64,000 bases of DNA from Azolla caroliniana (Eukaryota; Polypodiophyta), in assembly GCA_043228905.1 (NCBI GenBank), contig JBHGNT010000020.1:2604001-2668000 (forward strand), in the 5' to 3' direction. Positions 1 to 11,347 of the stretch are shown here, piece by piece. The notes below the pieces were generated by a model. The model ran no database searches and had not been told where the DNA came from. It saw nothing but the letters and a program-made list of their open reading frames with translations. Within the stretch, counting starts at the first letter, position 1, and each line of letters begins with the position of its first letter. A program made the translations under genes and the position numbers.

Positions 1-391
1 CCGGATGCGAATTAACCAAACGGCTTTATCAAAAAAAAATAAAAAATAAAATCAAAGTGAATCATGCAAGGGCGAGGTGTGAACGGACACATGCAAGAAC
101 AAGGAGTGAACAGGCACTTTGAAAAGGTACGTAGGGGGCTATTAATAGGGTATTAAACCACCGCCACATGGCACATCATTCTATTCTAGTACACAACGTG
201 CACACGCGCGGGTATGAAAAACAGGCGCCAACATGCAGGAAGAAAACCCCCACCGCATAGAGGTCTTCACATTTCGCAAACAGAGGAGCACAATCGCAGA
301 CAATCGATTGAAGATCATCAGACGCGAGCCCACACACATAGAGCCTCCTCACACACATTCCTCACCAGCGCTCACCGACCTCAAAGAAGCC
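1..391. other. left edge, no gene recognised
   Basis: This is low-complexity, partly A-rich DNA followed by sequence leading into the coiled-coil ORF. I see no LTR end, primer binding site or conserved protein here. It is probably the leader of the element that carries the ORF, but the left end of that element lies outside the window. Confidence 0.3.
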
Positions 392-2271
392 ATGGACTGC
401 CAAGCACTCTCTGAAGTGGCCAAGAAGTGGCTAAGGCAACACGGGTTAGAAGGGTTCCTCACGATCATGGAGGTGCCACCGCACCGGGAGCCGGAGAAGA
501 TAGTAAAAGAAATCGACACAGAACTGATCACGGAGGAGGCCATCCATGCTTTGATTGGCCTTCTAGAGGGAGGCATCTTCACTATCAACAACCCTACCCC
601 GGACGAGCTTCAAAAATATTTTGGCGAATACTCTCTGGCCAGCAAGGCTTACAGGACACAGGGCGGCGAAGATACATTATTTTGAGAGATTGCTCGTGTG
701 ATCCGTGAATTTGGACATGTATACCCTCGACCCCCGTGCATGCCTAAGAACCGAGCTGGCTTAATCATAGCAACGTATGAAGGCGTAAAGGTGGACGGGC
801 CGATATTGATTGCGGACGGCCTCTGTGCGACCATCGACTCTGTAAGAGGCAAGGAGGTTCGGAAAATATGGACTGCAGTGGCGCAATGGCTCACCTTATT
901 GGCGCCACCTATCGAGCCCGCCAAGACCACGAAGCGGGGGAGAACGACCGAAGGCACCCCAAAAACGGCTTCAAAACAACAACAGTTGTTGGCCTCTAAG
1001 GCACCCAAAGGGAAGGTGGTCGACACGGACAAGATGGCAAAAGAGCGCCCCAATAGGAAGTGGCAGGCGGAAACGCAGGAGGAGACACCGACATGGCCAA
1101 TCAAGATCATATTGCACCGACTTGTTCAACAAGAGCTGGACCCCTTGGCAGCAAAAATCAACATCGGGACTCAGGAAGAGGAAGTGGAGGAGGAACCGTT
1201 AGAGCACCTCCAGCGGCGCCAGAAGGCAAGCACCGTAGAACAGGCTGGGGAGCGTTCAGACCCAAAGAAGGATGCAACGCCTCTAACCCGCACCAAGGGT
1301 GGAACCGGAACCGGTTCGGACAGAACCGGTCATAGAGCTCCCTGCACAACAAGCTATACCGGCGGGTCAGGATACGACAAGACCCGAAATTCAAGCACCG
1401 GCAGTACAGTTGCCTCCTGCACCGGCAAGTCAAGTGCAATCGGAGGCGAAGCGGCCAATGGAGGTGCAACCGGAACCAGAACGGCAAAGTGGTCACCAAC
1501 TAGAGACAAAGTTGCAGCTCGACGCAACCGGACAAGACCGACCACTGGCTAGCGGAACCAACAGCCAACCCTCCGTGCAGAGGCAACAACAGGGTACCGG
1601 CAGCCAATGGCTCCGGTGGATTGGAGAACAGATTGCCAGAGTGCTACACTACATAGAGGAGGAAGAGAAAGTGCAGATGGACCGGTTGCTAGTCACAACC
1701 GGGGAACTAGAGACGACCAGGTCGAGGATCCGGAGCCTAGAACAAGACTTGGACCTGGCCACAGAAGAATTGGCCAAAATGGCCTTAACCGGACCACAGA
1801 TCCAAGCACCGGTGACTCCGTTAGATGTACAGAATAAAGACACACCAACACCTGTACATAGTAATAAGACCCCGGAGACGGAACCAATCCTGGAGACAGT
1901 GGCGGCGCAAGCAAAAGAGCTTGCCGAATTGAAAGATGAACTGGCCGCACAAGAAGCATTACGCACCCGAGAAAGGGACTTGAAGAAAGCAGCAGAAGAA
2001 GAACAAAGAAAGACTGCTGAGAACCTCCGCCGGGCAGAAGAGAATCTGCGGAAAGGACATCAGGCATATGACCGACTTAAAGAGGAGAAAGAGAAAGTGC
2101 TGCAAGAAAAGGATAAGCTGCGACGGATGGCGGAAACGGAGATTGAAAGACTTAAAGAAGAACTCCGTCAATAGAAAGATCGGGAAGACTGCGCTCGCCG
2201 GCAACTCAACCAGAAGCTGAAGCAGAAGACCGATGATTTTGAGCACCTGCACCGGGACTATAAGCACCTGG
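392..2271 (+). pseudogene. coiled-coil ORF, N-terminal part (broken)
   Basis: I do not recognise this protein. The ATG at 392 opens a globular first part (start MDCQALSEVAKKW) that runs through an in-frame TGA at 683-685 and continues to about 1290. There the frame shifts into a Pro/Glu/Gln-rich linker and then a long Lys/Glu coiled coil (about 1640-2271) with a TAG at 2172. The reading frame is interrupted by element A at 2271/13342 and resumes beyond it: with A and one CCTGG copy removed, the coiled coil continues in frame. No protease, RT or integrase is attached. It could be the internal ORF of a large non-autonomous LTR element (a plus-oriented LTR follows at 14292) or a decayed host gene. 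I favour the former because of the setting. Confidence 0.55.
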
Positions 2272-2721
2272 TGTCAGGAATAGTACTAAAGCATAGATGG
2301 AATTTGTACTAAAGAAGAGCAGTACTATTAGTACTAAGAGGACAGGACTGCATAAGACTCCCGAGAGAGAGAGAGAGAAAGAGAGAAGAGAAAAGAGAGA
2401 TAGCGAGAATGAGAGAGAGAGAGAGATGATGATAACAACCAATATATTATGTGAAGGATAAATACAAAATGGCTAAGAGGCTTAAGACTGGCGTTGAACC
2501 AATTTGGTTCAAAACAATGCCTTGTGCCTCCTTTTATAGTGTTTTTAGGAATAATCCTGAAGCTTCTAGAATGTTCCAGAGAGATCTGGAATATACATCA
2601 AATTTCTATGATAAAGCATAAATGAAAATAATATCCTACAAATTACAATTCATAGTCTAATGGTAGGAGCTCGACCCATGTAGCATAAGGTCATGGGTTC
2701 GAGTCTTGCCATATCATGACA
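2272..2721 (-). repeat. element A 3' LTR
   Basis: This 450-bp LTR pairs with 12889-13341. It contains GA-rich microsatellite DNA (about 2360-2430), the self-primer sequence near 2494-2505, a TATA box on the minus strand (plus-strand cttttata) and a tRNA-like module against the U3 edge. Confidence 0.92.
2650..2720 (+). other. tRNA-like module in element A 3' LTR (antisense, U3)
   Basis: An A-box-like TAGTCTAATGG (2653-2663) and a B-box-like GGTTCGAGTCT (2696-2706) lie 43 nt apart, the spacing found in tRNA genes. The module ends at the LTR terminus and is antisense to the element. The acceptor and T stems pair poorly, so it is not a functional tRNA gene. The copy in the other LTR (13273-13326) is almost the same. 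Confidence 0.6.
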
Positions 2722-3254
2722 CTATCCAAACGAGGATGGCAGTAACTTCATACTCCGGGCCGGCGTCCAACTTTAGCGGGGGCAGTGGGGGAATGGTGTT
2801 TGCTTTATAAGGTTCAAGAAGAGAACAATGGAAAACCGGATGTATCTAAAGCTGCGGAGGGAGATCAAGGCAGAATGTGACATCAATACGGAAAGGATCG
2901 TCGATAATCCAACTTGTCGCACGGTCGAGTAGTCTTGATGTGACGACTTAAGAGCCATACTTGATCTCCGATGGCAAAAGAGGAGGGAATCCGATGTCGA
3001 TCCGCATAAGTCTTCTGTGTGTGTTGAGCATGACGAAGGTGAGTAGAGAGATCCATCTGGATCTTGCGTAGCCTCTCCAAATGATCCTCGGCACGAGGGT
3101 TCGTAGGTAGCTCCGGGGTTGTTGATAACTCAGGAAACACCGGAGATATTGCTCCAACGTTTGGTTTGTTCGTTCTGCCTGCCCATCGGTCTGGGAATGG
3201 TAGCCGGAGGAGAGGTTGCAAGAGACCTTGAGCATCTTGAAGAGATGTTGCCAA
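2722..3254 (-). pseudogene. element A integrase C-terminus and chromodomain remnant
   Basis: In shifting minus-strand frames this reads the integrase tail (HTQKTYADRHR, then a D-x-V-W-L-type beta-strand core), a PFRIDVTFCLDLPP segment with a following TAG, the [13 protein letters not shown] segment, and finally [10 protein letters not shown]. The last piece is how a chromodomain begins. The LTR starts about 15 bases later, so nearly all of the chromodomain is missing. Frameshifts occur near 2890-2960. Confidence 0.7.
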
Positions 3255-4846
3255 AATTTCGAGACGAATTGAGGTCCTCGGTCACTGATGATACTGTCTG
3301 GGAGGCCGTGATGCCGAAATACCTCACGCATGACGAGGGCGGCGGTTTCCTCGCTAGTGATGGCCTTAGTACACGGCACAAAATATGCCATCTTCGTATA
3401 TCGATCGACGACGGTTAAGATAGCATCGAACCCCTTCGAGACTGGCAGATCGATGATAAAATCAAAACAAATAGATTGCCATGGCTTACTTGGAATCGGT
3501 AAGGGTTTTAACAAGCCATATGGATGGTGTCGTGGCATCTTTGCTCGACAGCAAGCATCACAGGTCCGAACATAGTCGTCGACAAAACGGCGCATGTGGG
3601 GCCACCAAAAAGATCCCTGCACTAGGTCCAACGTCTTAGTACTACCGAAATGTCCCGCCGTATGGGTGTCGTGACAATTCTGGACGATTTGAAGGCGAAA
3701 GGAGCAATCATGGACATATACGTGCTTTTTAAAGAATAACAAACCATCATGATATTCGAATTGTCGGTAGTCAATACCTGGTTGTTGAGACTGAGAACAG
3801 GATGCCCGAGAAGTATCAATGTGCGCCAGGATGTCTTGAGCAAAACTATCCGTCTTCAAGTTTGCACGTATGTCATCGGTAATCCGTGAATCCATCGGGG
3901 TGTGAAAAATCCGCGTTGTGTGCAATCGTGTTGGTCCCAAGATTACTTGCTTTTGATTATCAAATGCTAGATCACCAGGACGAGGTGCAAGATATGACCG
4001 CCGTGATAGTGCATCTGCTTTTCCTTGCTGCTTCCCCGGTCGATATGTGATTTTGAAGTCGAAACGCGTGAGGAATTGAGCCCACCGAGCTTGCCGTTGA
4101 TTTAGTACATGAGCGTTCTGGAAATAAGCAAGATTTTTATGATCACTAAAGACAATGACCTGATGTGGAGAGCCCTCTAAGAAATGCCGCCATTGCAGAA
4201 ATGAATCCACGATAGCTAATAACTCCTTGTCATGTATTTCGTAGTTGATTTGCACGACTTCGAATTTGCGCGAATGGAAAGCCACAGGATGTAACTCTTC
4301 TTTATCTCCTTGTTGAGAAAGGATGCTACCGAGGGTGAAATATGATGCGTCGGCCTCCATGATGAATGGTTTGCTTGTATCCACATGAGTTAGAATCGGT
4401 GCTGATATAAAGGCTTTCTTAAGATGCCGAAAAGCCATATCTGCTTCATTGGACCAAAGAAATGCTTGTCCCTTCTTCGTAAGTTGTGTGAGAGGTAAAA
4501 TAATCTTCGAGTAATCTTGTATAAACTTATGGTAGAAGTTAGCAAAACCTAGAAAACATTGTACATCTCGTACCGACCGTGGAATTTTCCACTCTAGTAT
4601 AGTTTGGACTTTAGCTAGATCTATGGTGATGCCCTTTGAGGAGATGACGTAGCCTAGAAATTCCACTTGCTTGCAGTCAAAGCTACATTTTTCTAGCTTG
4701 GCATAAAGACCATTCTCGCGGAGTCGTTTTAGTACTAATAGTACATGAGAATTGTGCTCTTCCTGGGTCTTCGAATAAATCAATAGATCATCCAGATAGA
4801 TGATCAAACAGATATCCAAGAGGTCTCTGAATATATCAATTGCCAT
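2948..4846 (-). pseudogene. element A pol: RT (C-terminal half), RNase H, integrase
   Basis: This 632-codon open stretch begins inside RT. The polymerase motif YLDD is intact near residue 17. The RNase H follows (catalytic segment around MEADAS, then HDKELLAI and FSDHKNLAYF, ending in GKADALSRR). The integrase has its HHCC zinc-binding domain (CHDTHTAGH ... CDACC) and core residues D (CFDFIIDLP), D (ISDRGPQF) and E (GQAERTNQ). Upstream it is cut from the rest of RT by a TAG at about 4847 and a frameshift, so the polyprotein can no longer be made whole. Family and order are clear; the lineage assignment to Tf1/Sushi is inferred. Confidence 0.88.
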
Positions 4847-5428
4847 GTGTTAGAAGACTGTGGGTGCATTGGGTAGACCGAACGGCATAATAGTATATTC
4901 GAAATGCCCATACCGCGTGCGAAAGGCGGTCTTCCATTCATCTCTCGGTCGGATCCGCACAAGGTTATACGCTCCTCGTAGATCGATCTTTGTAAAAAAC
5001 TTGGCACCATTAACTCGCTCTTAAAGACTTGATATAAGAGGAAGTGCATACCTATTACGGATGGTGACTTTATTTAAGCCGCGGTAATCAATGACGAGAC
5101 GAAGTGAGCCATCTTTCTTCCTGACAAAGAAGATGGGTGCACCGGCTGGAGATTTCGAATGACGAATAAACCCGCTTGCCAAATTCTCCTCTATGTAGGC
5201 TCGAAGGACTTCTAACTCGGTGGGGGACAAGTTGTAAATGGGTCCCCATGGTGGCTCTGCTCCCGGTTGTAGATCGATGGGACAATCATAGGGCCGATGA
5301 TGAGGAAGAGTACTGGCTTTTACCTTGTCAAATACATCGGCATAAGGATGATATTTCGCCGGAAGTTGTACTAAGGATTCCTCCTTAATAGTGCTGGAAG
5401 GATGTACTAATATTGCAAATAGGAACAT
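4804..5428 (-). pseudogene. element A RT, N-terminal half
   Basis: Minus-strand frames at 5021-5428 and 4804-5049 together cover the start of reverse transcriptase: [33 protein letters not shown], the [22 protein letters not shown] motif region and the LLRIRPRD-type segment. The two frames meet at a frameshift near 5021-5049. A decayed protease-RT linker lies at 5429-5532. Confidence 0.82.
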
Positions 5429-5532
5429 TGCCTCCTTGTGTCCTTCTTCGCGTAATTGACGTAGTGAAATGGTCGAAACTCGATGAGTAGATTCTTGGGG
5501 TTGTCAATGTCGGACTTCTCTTGTTCTCCAAT

Positions 5533-5955
5533 CTATGTCTGGATTATGTAATTCAAACACCAAGGTAATCCCAGGACAATGGGATGCTCTGGACTACTAA
5601 TTATATTAAATGCTACTACACACACAAAACTACCTAGGACAACTTGAATGGGTTTTGACTCTTCTACAATATTCCCGAAAGCAATGGGACGACCATCAAT
5701 GACTACTACAGATGCGGGGCAACGAAGTTTTCTTAAGGGTATCTGAGAAGCTTGGGCAAAATTTCGATCCATAAAACAAGAATTAGCTCCGAAATCTAGA
5801 AGTGCTAGGACATGTACTAGGGGAGTACTTTTAGTACTGACCATGACTTGGGCTAGGAACACATTGCTAACTTGCTTGGAGGGAATGGAACCACTAATGG
5901 GTTGTACAGATCTAGGGTTGTCAAACCAAACGACTGCTATTTTGGCTGGACTCAA
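5533..5955 (-). pseudogene. element A aspartic protease
   Basis: This is a retropepsin-like domain. The catalytic motif reads LDFGANSCFMDRNFA, the flap-proximal part VVIDGRP, and the C-terminal motif is HPIVLGLPW. The combination of D-x-GANSCF(M/I)D and ISSPEHPIVLGLPW is what I know from Sushi/RTL-type proteases rather than from plant chromoviruses, which usually read DSGATHNF. The active-site Asp and Gly are kept. Confidence 0.82.
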
Positions 5956-5995
5956 TCGTTTAACTCTTCATCTAATTGACTAAGGATTTCAAATT

Positions 5996-6171
5996 TGTTT
6001 GAGATACTTGGGCTATTAGTACTATTAATACTATCAGACACTCCTAAGGGAAGAATTGACTCGGCTTTAGTAGAGGCTACAATTTGATTTACCTGTCTTC
6101 TTGGCCTATGGGAACAATTGATTGTGATAAGCCCTAGTCCACCGCAATAAAGACATAATCGATTTGCACGT
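5996..6171 (-). pseudogene. element A gag zinc knuckle (downstream of D)
   Basis: Directly next to the D insertion the minus strand reads RANRLCLYCGG followed by LITINC. This is a CX2CX4HX4C knuckle in which the His is Leu. The part before it, LSEEEKQRR, lies beyond D at 11910-11935, so D inserted within the codons just ahead of the knuckle. Confidence 0.72.
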
Positions 6172-6939
6172 TGTCGCGTTGTTACGCACGTGCGTGGGGA
6201 AAGGCGGGACCACGGGGGTCTTGGACTAGGGAGCGACGGAGCGTAGGAAGTCGTGCTTCACTATTTCCGGGGTATCCCAGAAGCACACCGGAAGCAACCG
6301 AAGGGAGAGAGAGAGAGAGAGCGTGCTTAACACTGATCCACGCACACACACACACACACACACACGCACGCACACACAGCCCAACCCGACTCACGCCTTA
6401 TGTACAGAAAACGCAGGAAAGGGTAGGCATCCGACGCCAACAACGACGCGAATATACACAGACAAACGTATATATATATATACATATAAAGGGAAGAATA
6501 CATTCCCGGCGTGGAGCCGGACTGAGGTAGGTTACAGTAGTCGTCTATTGTCAAGCCGCCGTCGGGGAGCTCTCAGCTTGTTGCGCCGAGCGGGGTCTTG
6601 CACAGGAGGCCGAACCAAAGCAAACCCTAAGCAAAACACGAAGAAGGAGAAGAAGAACCTAACTCTAAACCTAACGGTATACCCTCTAATGCAAAATGGG
6701 CAACCCTTACACAAGGGGCGTTCCCTTCCTTTTATAGAACAAGGAAGGGGATGCGTTACAATGTGGGACAATACCGACTTACATGGGATCGTCTGTCCCC
6801 GACTTGACTACTCTTCGGCGCCATAAAGGCGCCCTCGATATTCACACTAAATGTACACGGGTGCGTACACCCGCAAACACCCCGCCGATGTAGCCAATGT
6901 TTCCCGGTTTCCGCCTCTGGCCGAAATTCTTCACGACAT
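6172..6939 (-). repeat. element D 3' LTR
   Basis: 768 bp, nearly identical to 11140-11905. It holds GA and CA microsatellites (6309-6372) and a minus-strand TATA box (plus-strand ccttttatag near 6735). Confidence 0.93.
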
Positions 6940-7654
6940 CCGCCCCCACCTAACTGCACGTCCACCGGTACGTGCCAAATCTGGTTGAAGGGTGAGAGAT
7001 TTCGGCCGGCGAGAAACCGATCTCCCGTGATCCGCATCTCGGCTCACTGCCGGTTTGATCCGTCAACTCCGAGTCTTCCTTCGCGCATGCCTCCCCGTAG
7101 GCTCGTTCGACCCGCCAATGGGTCCTCTGCCGCGATTTTCGTAGTACTCGTACTTCCGTTGGCCCTCGATCGGCCGTATGAACGCCCCGCTTCCCGCCGT
7201 AGGCCCGATGTCCCCCGCTCGAGGCATGCTCGTAGTGGCCCGCTTGGCCTCCGTTGATCATTCGCGTCGTCCTGATTGCCGTCCCATGTCGTTTCGCGTT
7301 GCCCTCGTCCTCTCGCCGCCACCTTCCTTCTCCATGGTCTTACGTCGCCGCGTCGGCTCGAACCGCCATGGTCTCCGGAACGGTGTGGAGGGTCCCTTCC
7401 CTACGCTACCTCCGAACCGCACAACCTATCTCAGCGCTCGCCTTTCCGCTTCGGCACCTCCGTGTGCCATGTTCCTTCGCCCGTTGTTTGGCACCGCCCG
7501 TGTCGCACTCCGGTTTATTGCACGCCTCGTCGCCCCCCTTTTTGGCCAGATCGTGCATCGTCGTTTACCCTCATACTGGTGTCCTTTGCATCCGAGGAAC
7601 ACCCCGTAGTAGCCCGCTTGGCCCTTCCCGTCTTCGTGCTGCCACGATAAGTCC
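6940..7654. other. element D internal DNA next to the 3' LTR
   Basis: GC-rich sequence with many short overlapping open frames, none with a recognisable domain. The long frames on both strands reflect base composition. It probably continues the non-coding or repeat part of element D. Confidence 0.4.
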
Positions 7655-8411
7655 TCTTGACGGGAACTCAACGCTCCCTATACGCAACGCTCGGCCACAA
7701 CCGAGCTTAGGATCATACACAAAAAACGGGAAATAAAACACGACAAGAAGAAGAGGGAGATACACAGGAGGTTCACGTGGAAAACCCAAACTAGGGGAAA
7801 AACCACGGCAGCCCACAGGCTGCAAACTGTCACTATGTAAGAATATACAACCATGAGTTCACTGAGGCACCGACCTCGTGCTCACAGATCTTCGCCACAG
7901 GCGGCGGTTACAACAGAGGCAACGACCTCTTTCTTTCTCTCTCTCTCTCTGTACAGTTACACACACACTCTCTTTTCTTGCACCAACAAGAAAATGAACA
8001 ACAACTGCTAACACATATTTGCCCTAAGTCATATTTATACTAATATGACTTTCCAGCTATTTACAAATATAGCCTCGATGGGCTCTCAAAAACATATTTA
8101 CGAATATGTCTCTTCCTCCGGTTCTCACCGGGTCTGCGTCATCTGGCTCTCCGTAGCCGGGTACTCCTCATCCGGTTCTCACCGGGCCTGCACCATCCGG
8201 CTCTCCGTAGCCGGGTACTCCCCATCCGGTTCACACCGGGTCTGCACCATCCGGCTCTCCGTAGCCGGGTACTCCTCATCCGGTTCACACCGGGTCTGCA
8301 CCATCCGGCTCTCCGTAGCCGGGAACTCCTCTTCCGGTTCCGGCCTCGGCCGAGATTGTTCGTCGGCACTGTTCTTCTCCCTTCCCATCCGGAGGGACTT
8401 GTCTCCCAACA
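7655..8411 (-). mobile_element. solo copia LTR inside element D
   Basis: On the minus strand it starts TGTTGGGAGACAAGTCCC and ends in the plus-strand bases at 7655, where the terminal CA appears mutated. AGTCC flanks it at 7650-7654 and 8412-8416. It belongs to the same LTR family as 17786-18427 and 49204-49692: all share the TCCCTCCGGATGG start and the CGTAAATATG and GGTCGTTGCCTC segments. No internal region is present, so this is a product of LTR-LTR recombination. Confidence 0.85.
8116..8335. repeat. tandem 54-bp repeats in the solo LTR U3
   Basis: Four imperfect copies of a unit of about 54 bp containing GGCTCTCCGTAGCCGGGTAC and CCGGTTCTCACCGG. Repeats in this position of a copia U3 often carry enhancer activity; that is inference. 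The related LTR at 17786 has fewer and shorter copies. Confidence 0.8.
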
Positions 8412-9662
8412 AGTCCTGAGTCTTCCACTTGCCGTCGTCCCCTCGCCCCCACCAGCTTGTCACCCCGGGCTTGCCGTGTCAGTCTTCGCTACTTCAACGG
8501 AGCTACCGAGATCTACGAAGCGAGTGTGGAGGATCCTCCTCCGGCCTCTCTTGCCATTCCCTCACTCCGACCTTGTGCAGTCCACTAGGCACTTGGTCAC
8601 CTCGTTCCCGGCACCTCCCTTGTGTCGTCGGGTCCTGTTCCCTGCCGCCACCGTCCTTCTCCCTCGGTCTTACGTTGCCACGTTGGCCGAACAGCCGGAG
8701 TCTCCGGATCGGTGTGAGGGTTCCATAGGACCGGACTCCGTTTCTATGCTTGCCGAAACTCGGGTGTCTTTGTTTGAGTCCCTCCCGGACTCTCCTCGTG
8801 TCTTCCGCGTAGTCGGGTCCCGTTTCCCGCTGTCACCTTCCTTCTCCCTCGGTCTTACGTTGCCACGTTGGCCGAACAGCCGGAGTCTTTGGTTGGTGTG
8901 GGGATCCCGTAGGACCGGACTTCCTTACGCCCATAGCCTTCGTCACCTCGCCGCCACCGTCAGTATCTTGGTCTTACGTCGACCGTGTTGCCGACTGCCG
9001 AAGTCTCTAGAACCGGTGTGAAGGATGCTTCGTAGGCGTTCGTCGCCTTCTCGACCCTGTCCCGGGTCGTCCTTTTTCGCATGCCGAGAGGGCGTTTTGT
9101 TCCGCACCCTCTCCCATGGTACCGACGTATCATCTCCTCGGCCTCTCTGTAGGCCCTTTGCCTTCGTCACCTCGCCGCCACCTTCAGTATCTTGGTCTTA
9201 CGTCGACCGCGTTGCCGACTGCCGAAGTCTCTAGAACTGGTGTGAAGGATCCTTCGTAGGCGTTCGTCGCCTTCTCGACCCTGTCCCGGATCGTCCTTTC
9301 CCGCATGCCGAGAGGGCGTTTTGTTCCGCACCCTCTCCCGTGGTACTGACGTACCGTGTCCTCGGCCTCTTCGTAGGCCTGCTCTCTTCCTCCCTCCCGG
9401 AATGGTCATCCGGGAGTCCGCTCCGCCCGGTTCTCGTCCGGGTCCGTTCGTCCTTCTCCGGATTGCCGAGTCCCGTTCTCTTGTTGCCATCGTCTTCTCT
9501 TATAGGACTCACGCCGGCACTCGGGCCTGCAGTCGGATCGGTGTAAGGAATCCCATAGGACTGGCTTCATTCTCTTTCCAAATCTCGACCTTCGCCCGGT
9601 CGGTCTTTCTCCCCATGTAAAAGAGGGCGGCTCGTCCCGCACCCTCTCCCGTATCGGCACCT
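8412..9662. repeat. element D 3' internal region, GC-rich repeats, no pol
   Basis: A unit of about 224 bp is present twice in tandem (8936-9159 and 9160-9383). Diverged shorter copies, marked by CTCGGTCTTACGTTGCCACG-type segments, recur from 8640 to 9990. On the minus strand the copies near the end of gag encode a repeated motif P-E-x-x-A-x-G-P-x-C-x-C. No pol motif is visible in any frame. Confidence 0.7.
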
Positions 9663-11102
9663 TCATGCCGAATCCGGCCCCGATCGAACAATCCACGACC
9701 GGATCACGCTCCATCCGTATCGGAATGCCGATCTCATCGTGCCGTGTCCGTCCCCGGCCTTCTCGCAGGCCGTTTCCCATCCATCTTCGCTGGCATCGTG
9801 CCAGGACTCCTCGGTATCGCCATCCATCTCTTCGGTCTTACATGGGCATACGGGCCCGAATGCCGAGTTCTCCGGAATCGGGTCCGTGGGCTTTCGTCCA
9901 CTCCTTCCCCGTATCGTCTCGCCGGTGATTCTTGGCCCTTCGCCGCCACCTTCCTCCGCTTGGGACTCACATGGGCACTCGGGCCCGACTGCCATCGTCT
10001 CGGGAGCAAAAGTGGGAAGACACAAGGAATCGCTTGTCCGTTTTACGCCCTTGTCCGTAGCCACCGGCTCTCCGTGGTCGGTGGTCGACTTCTTACCGAT
10101 CGCGCAAGCCCCGTCTAGGCCTGCTTCTTCAATGACTGGGATCTCGGGCTGACACGCCCGAAACCGTTGGTCCCAACGTTCCGGTTCCGCGATCTGTATC
10201 TCGGCCTCGTCCTTGGCCGTTCTCTCTCCGCAAGTCGAGAGGGCGTTTCGTTCCGCACCCTCTCCCGTGGTACCGTCGTAGCGATCTTCCGCCGTCGCGT
10301 GGGGCAAGTCCGTCTCCTCGGTCTCGGCTTCCGGCCTCGATCTTCCTTCTTCCTCGAGCATCGCTTTGAGAGCTTCGTACGCCTCCGCAATCCTGGCCCC
10401 AACGCCGACCCTTGCCGACTCTCTTTGCCGTTCGGCCTCTTCCCGCTGTGATGGCACGCCGTCGCGTCCCTTCCCCTTAGCCCTCTTGGCTCGCTCATCA
10501 TCTAGCTGTTGGCACACCCTTCCGACCTTCGACCAGTCCTCCGTAAGCCCATTCGCTCCATCATCATCTTCGAGCTCAATCCCGATGGCTTCCCGTTCCG
10601 CTCGGTCGATCGACCTGACGAACAAAAGGACTTTGTCCGCCCCCACCAAACCTTGTTCCCGCTCCGGGAGCCGAGCAAGCTGTCGCTTGAACTCTCGGAA
10701 TGCCTTCGTCGCGCCCCGGTGGGTCTTTGCCGATGCTACCCATTGGTCGAAGTCGTGTCGTCCCCGGCTCTTCCGCCGTCCTCCGTATGCCTTCAGGAGC
10801 GCCTCTTCGAAGGCCTCCCACGAACCATGAGCCTCGCGGAGCTCCTTTACTTCCGCATGCATCCGGACCGCTATGACCCGACAGAAGAATTCCAGCCTCA
10901 ACGGCTCGTCTACGCCACGCCCCTCAATTTCCGCGTTGAAGGCTTTCAAGTAAGATGGGACTTTGTCCCCATTGAAACGGCCGACTCTTTCAACCACTCG
11001 CTCAACCGCTTGTTGCGCTGCTTCTCACCTCATCACCACTCGTGCCGACTCCAACACCACTTCGGCCACCATCTCCGCAAGGTCGTCGTCTTCCGACTCC
11101 AT
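9663..11102 (-). pseudogene. element D gag (one stop near the start)
   Basis: An ATG at 11102 just after the primer binding site opens MESEDDDLAEMVAE. A single in-frame TGA at 11025-11027 follows, and the frame is then open to 9663 (444 codons from 10997). Capsid-like motifs are VGRFNGDKVPSYL, LRLEFFCRV, GSWEAFEEALLKAYG, FREFKRQLARLPEREQ and DKVLLFVRSID. The same order of motifs occurs in elements F and C, which establishes the family. The C-terminal third is Glu-rich with repeats of the P-E-x-x-A-x-G-P-E-C-P-C-E type and no zinc knuckle. Nothing with pol character follows. The single stop suggests recent loss of function. Confidence 0.82.
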
Positions 11103-11119
11103 CCTCCCTTGCCGCCCTT

Positions 11120-11135
11120 CACGTCGGGTTCACCA
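11120..11135 (-). other. element D primer binding site
   Basis: On the minus strand TGGTGAACCCGACGTG begins four bases after the 5' LTR end. The TGG matches a tRNA CCA end. The same 16-mer, or one with one change, sits at the same place in elements F and C. I could not assign the tRNA. Confidence 0.8.
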
Positions 11136-11139
11136 AATA

Positions 11140-11311
11140 TGTCGCGTTGTTACGCGCGTGCGTGGGGAAAGGCGGGACCACGGGGGTCTTGGACTAGGGA
11201 GCGACGGAGCGTAGGAAGTCGTGCTTCACTATTTCCGGGGTATCCCAGAAGCACACCAGAAGCAACCGAAGGGAGAGAGAGAGAGAGAGAGCGTGCTTAA
11301 CACTGACCCAT

Positions 11312-11347
<36 letters not shown>

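Noticed and set aside
6310-6372. GA and CA tracts as functional elements
   Set aside because: Plain microsatellites, present in several LTRs here and common in plant DNA.
8116-8335. CRISPR-like array
   Set aside because: The repeats are head-to-tail without unique spacers and lie within a plant LTR.
6950-10500. Many overlapping long open frames on both strands
   Set aside because: They come from the GC-rich, CG-rich composition and repeats of element D. Apart from the gag frame on the minus strand none has a recognisable domain.
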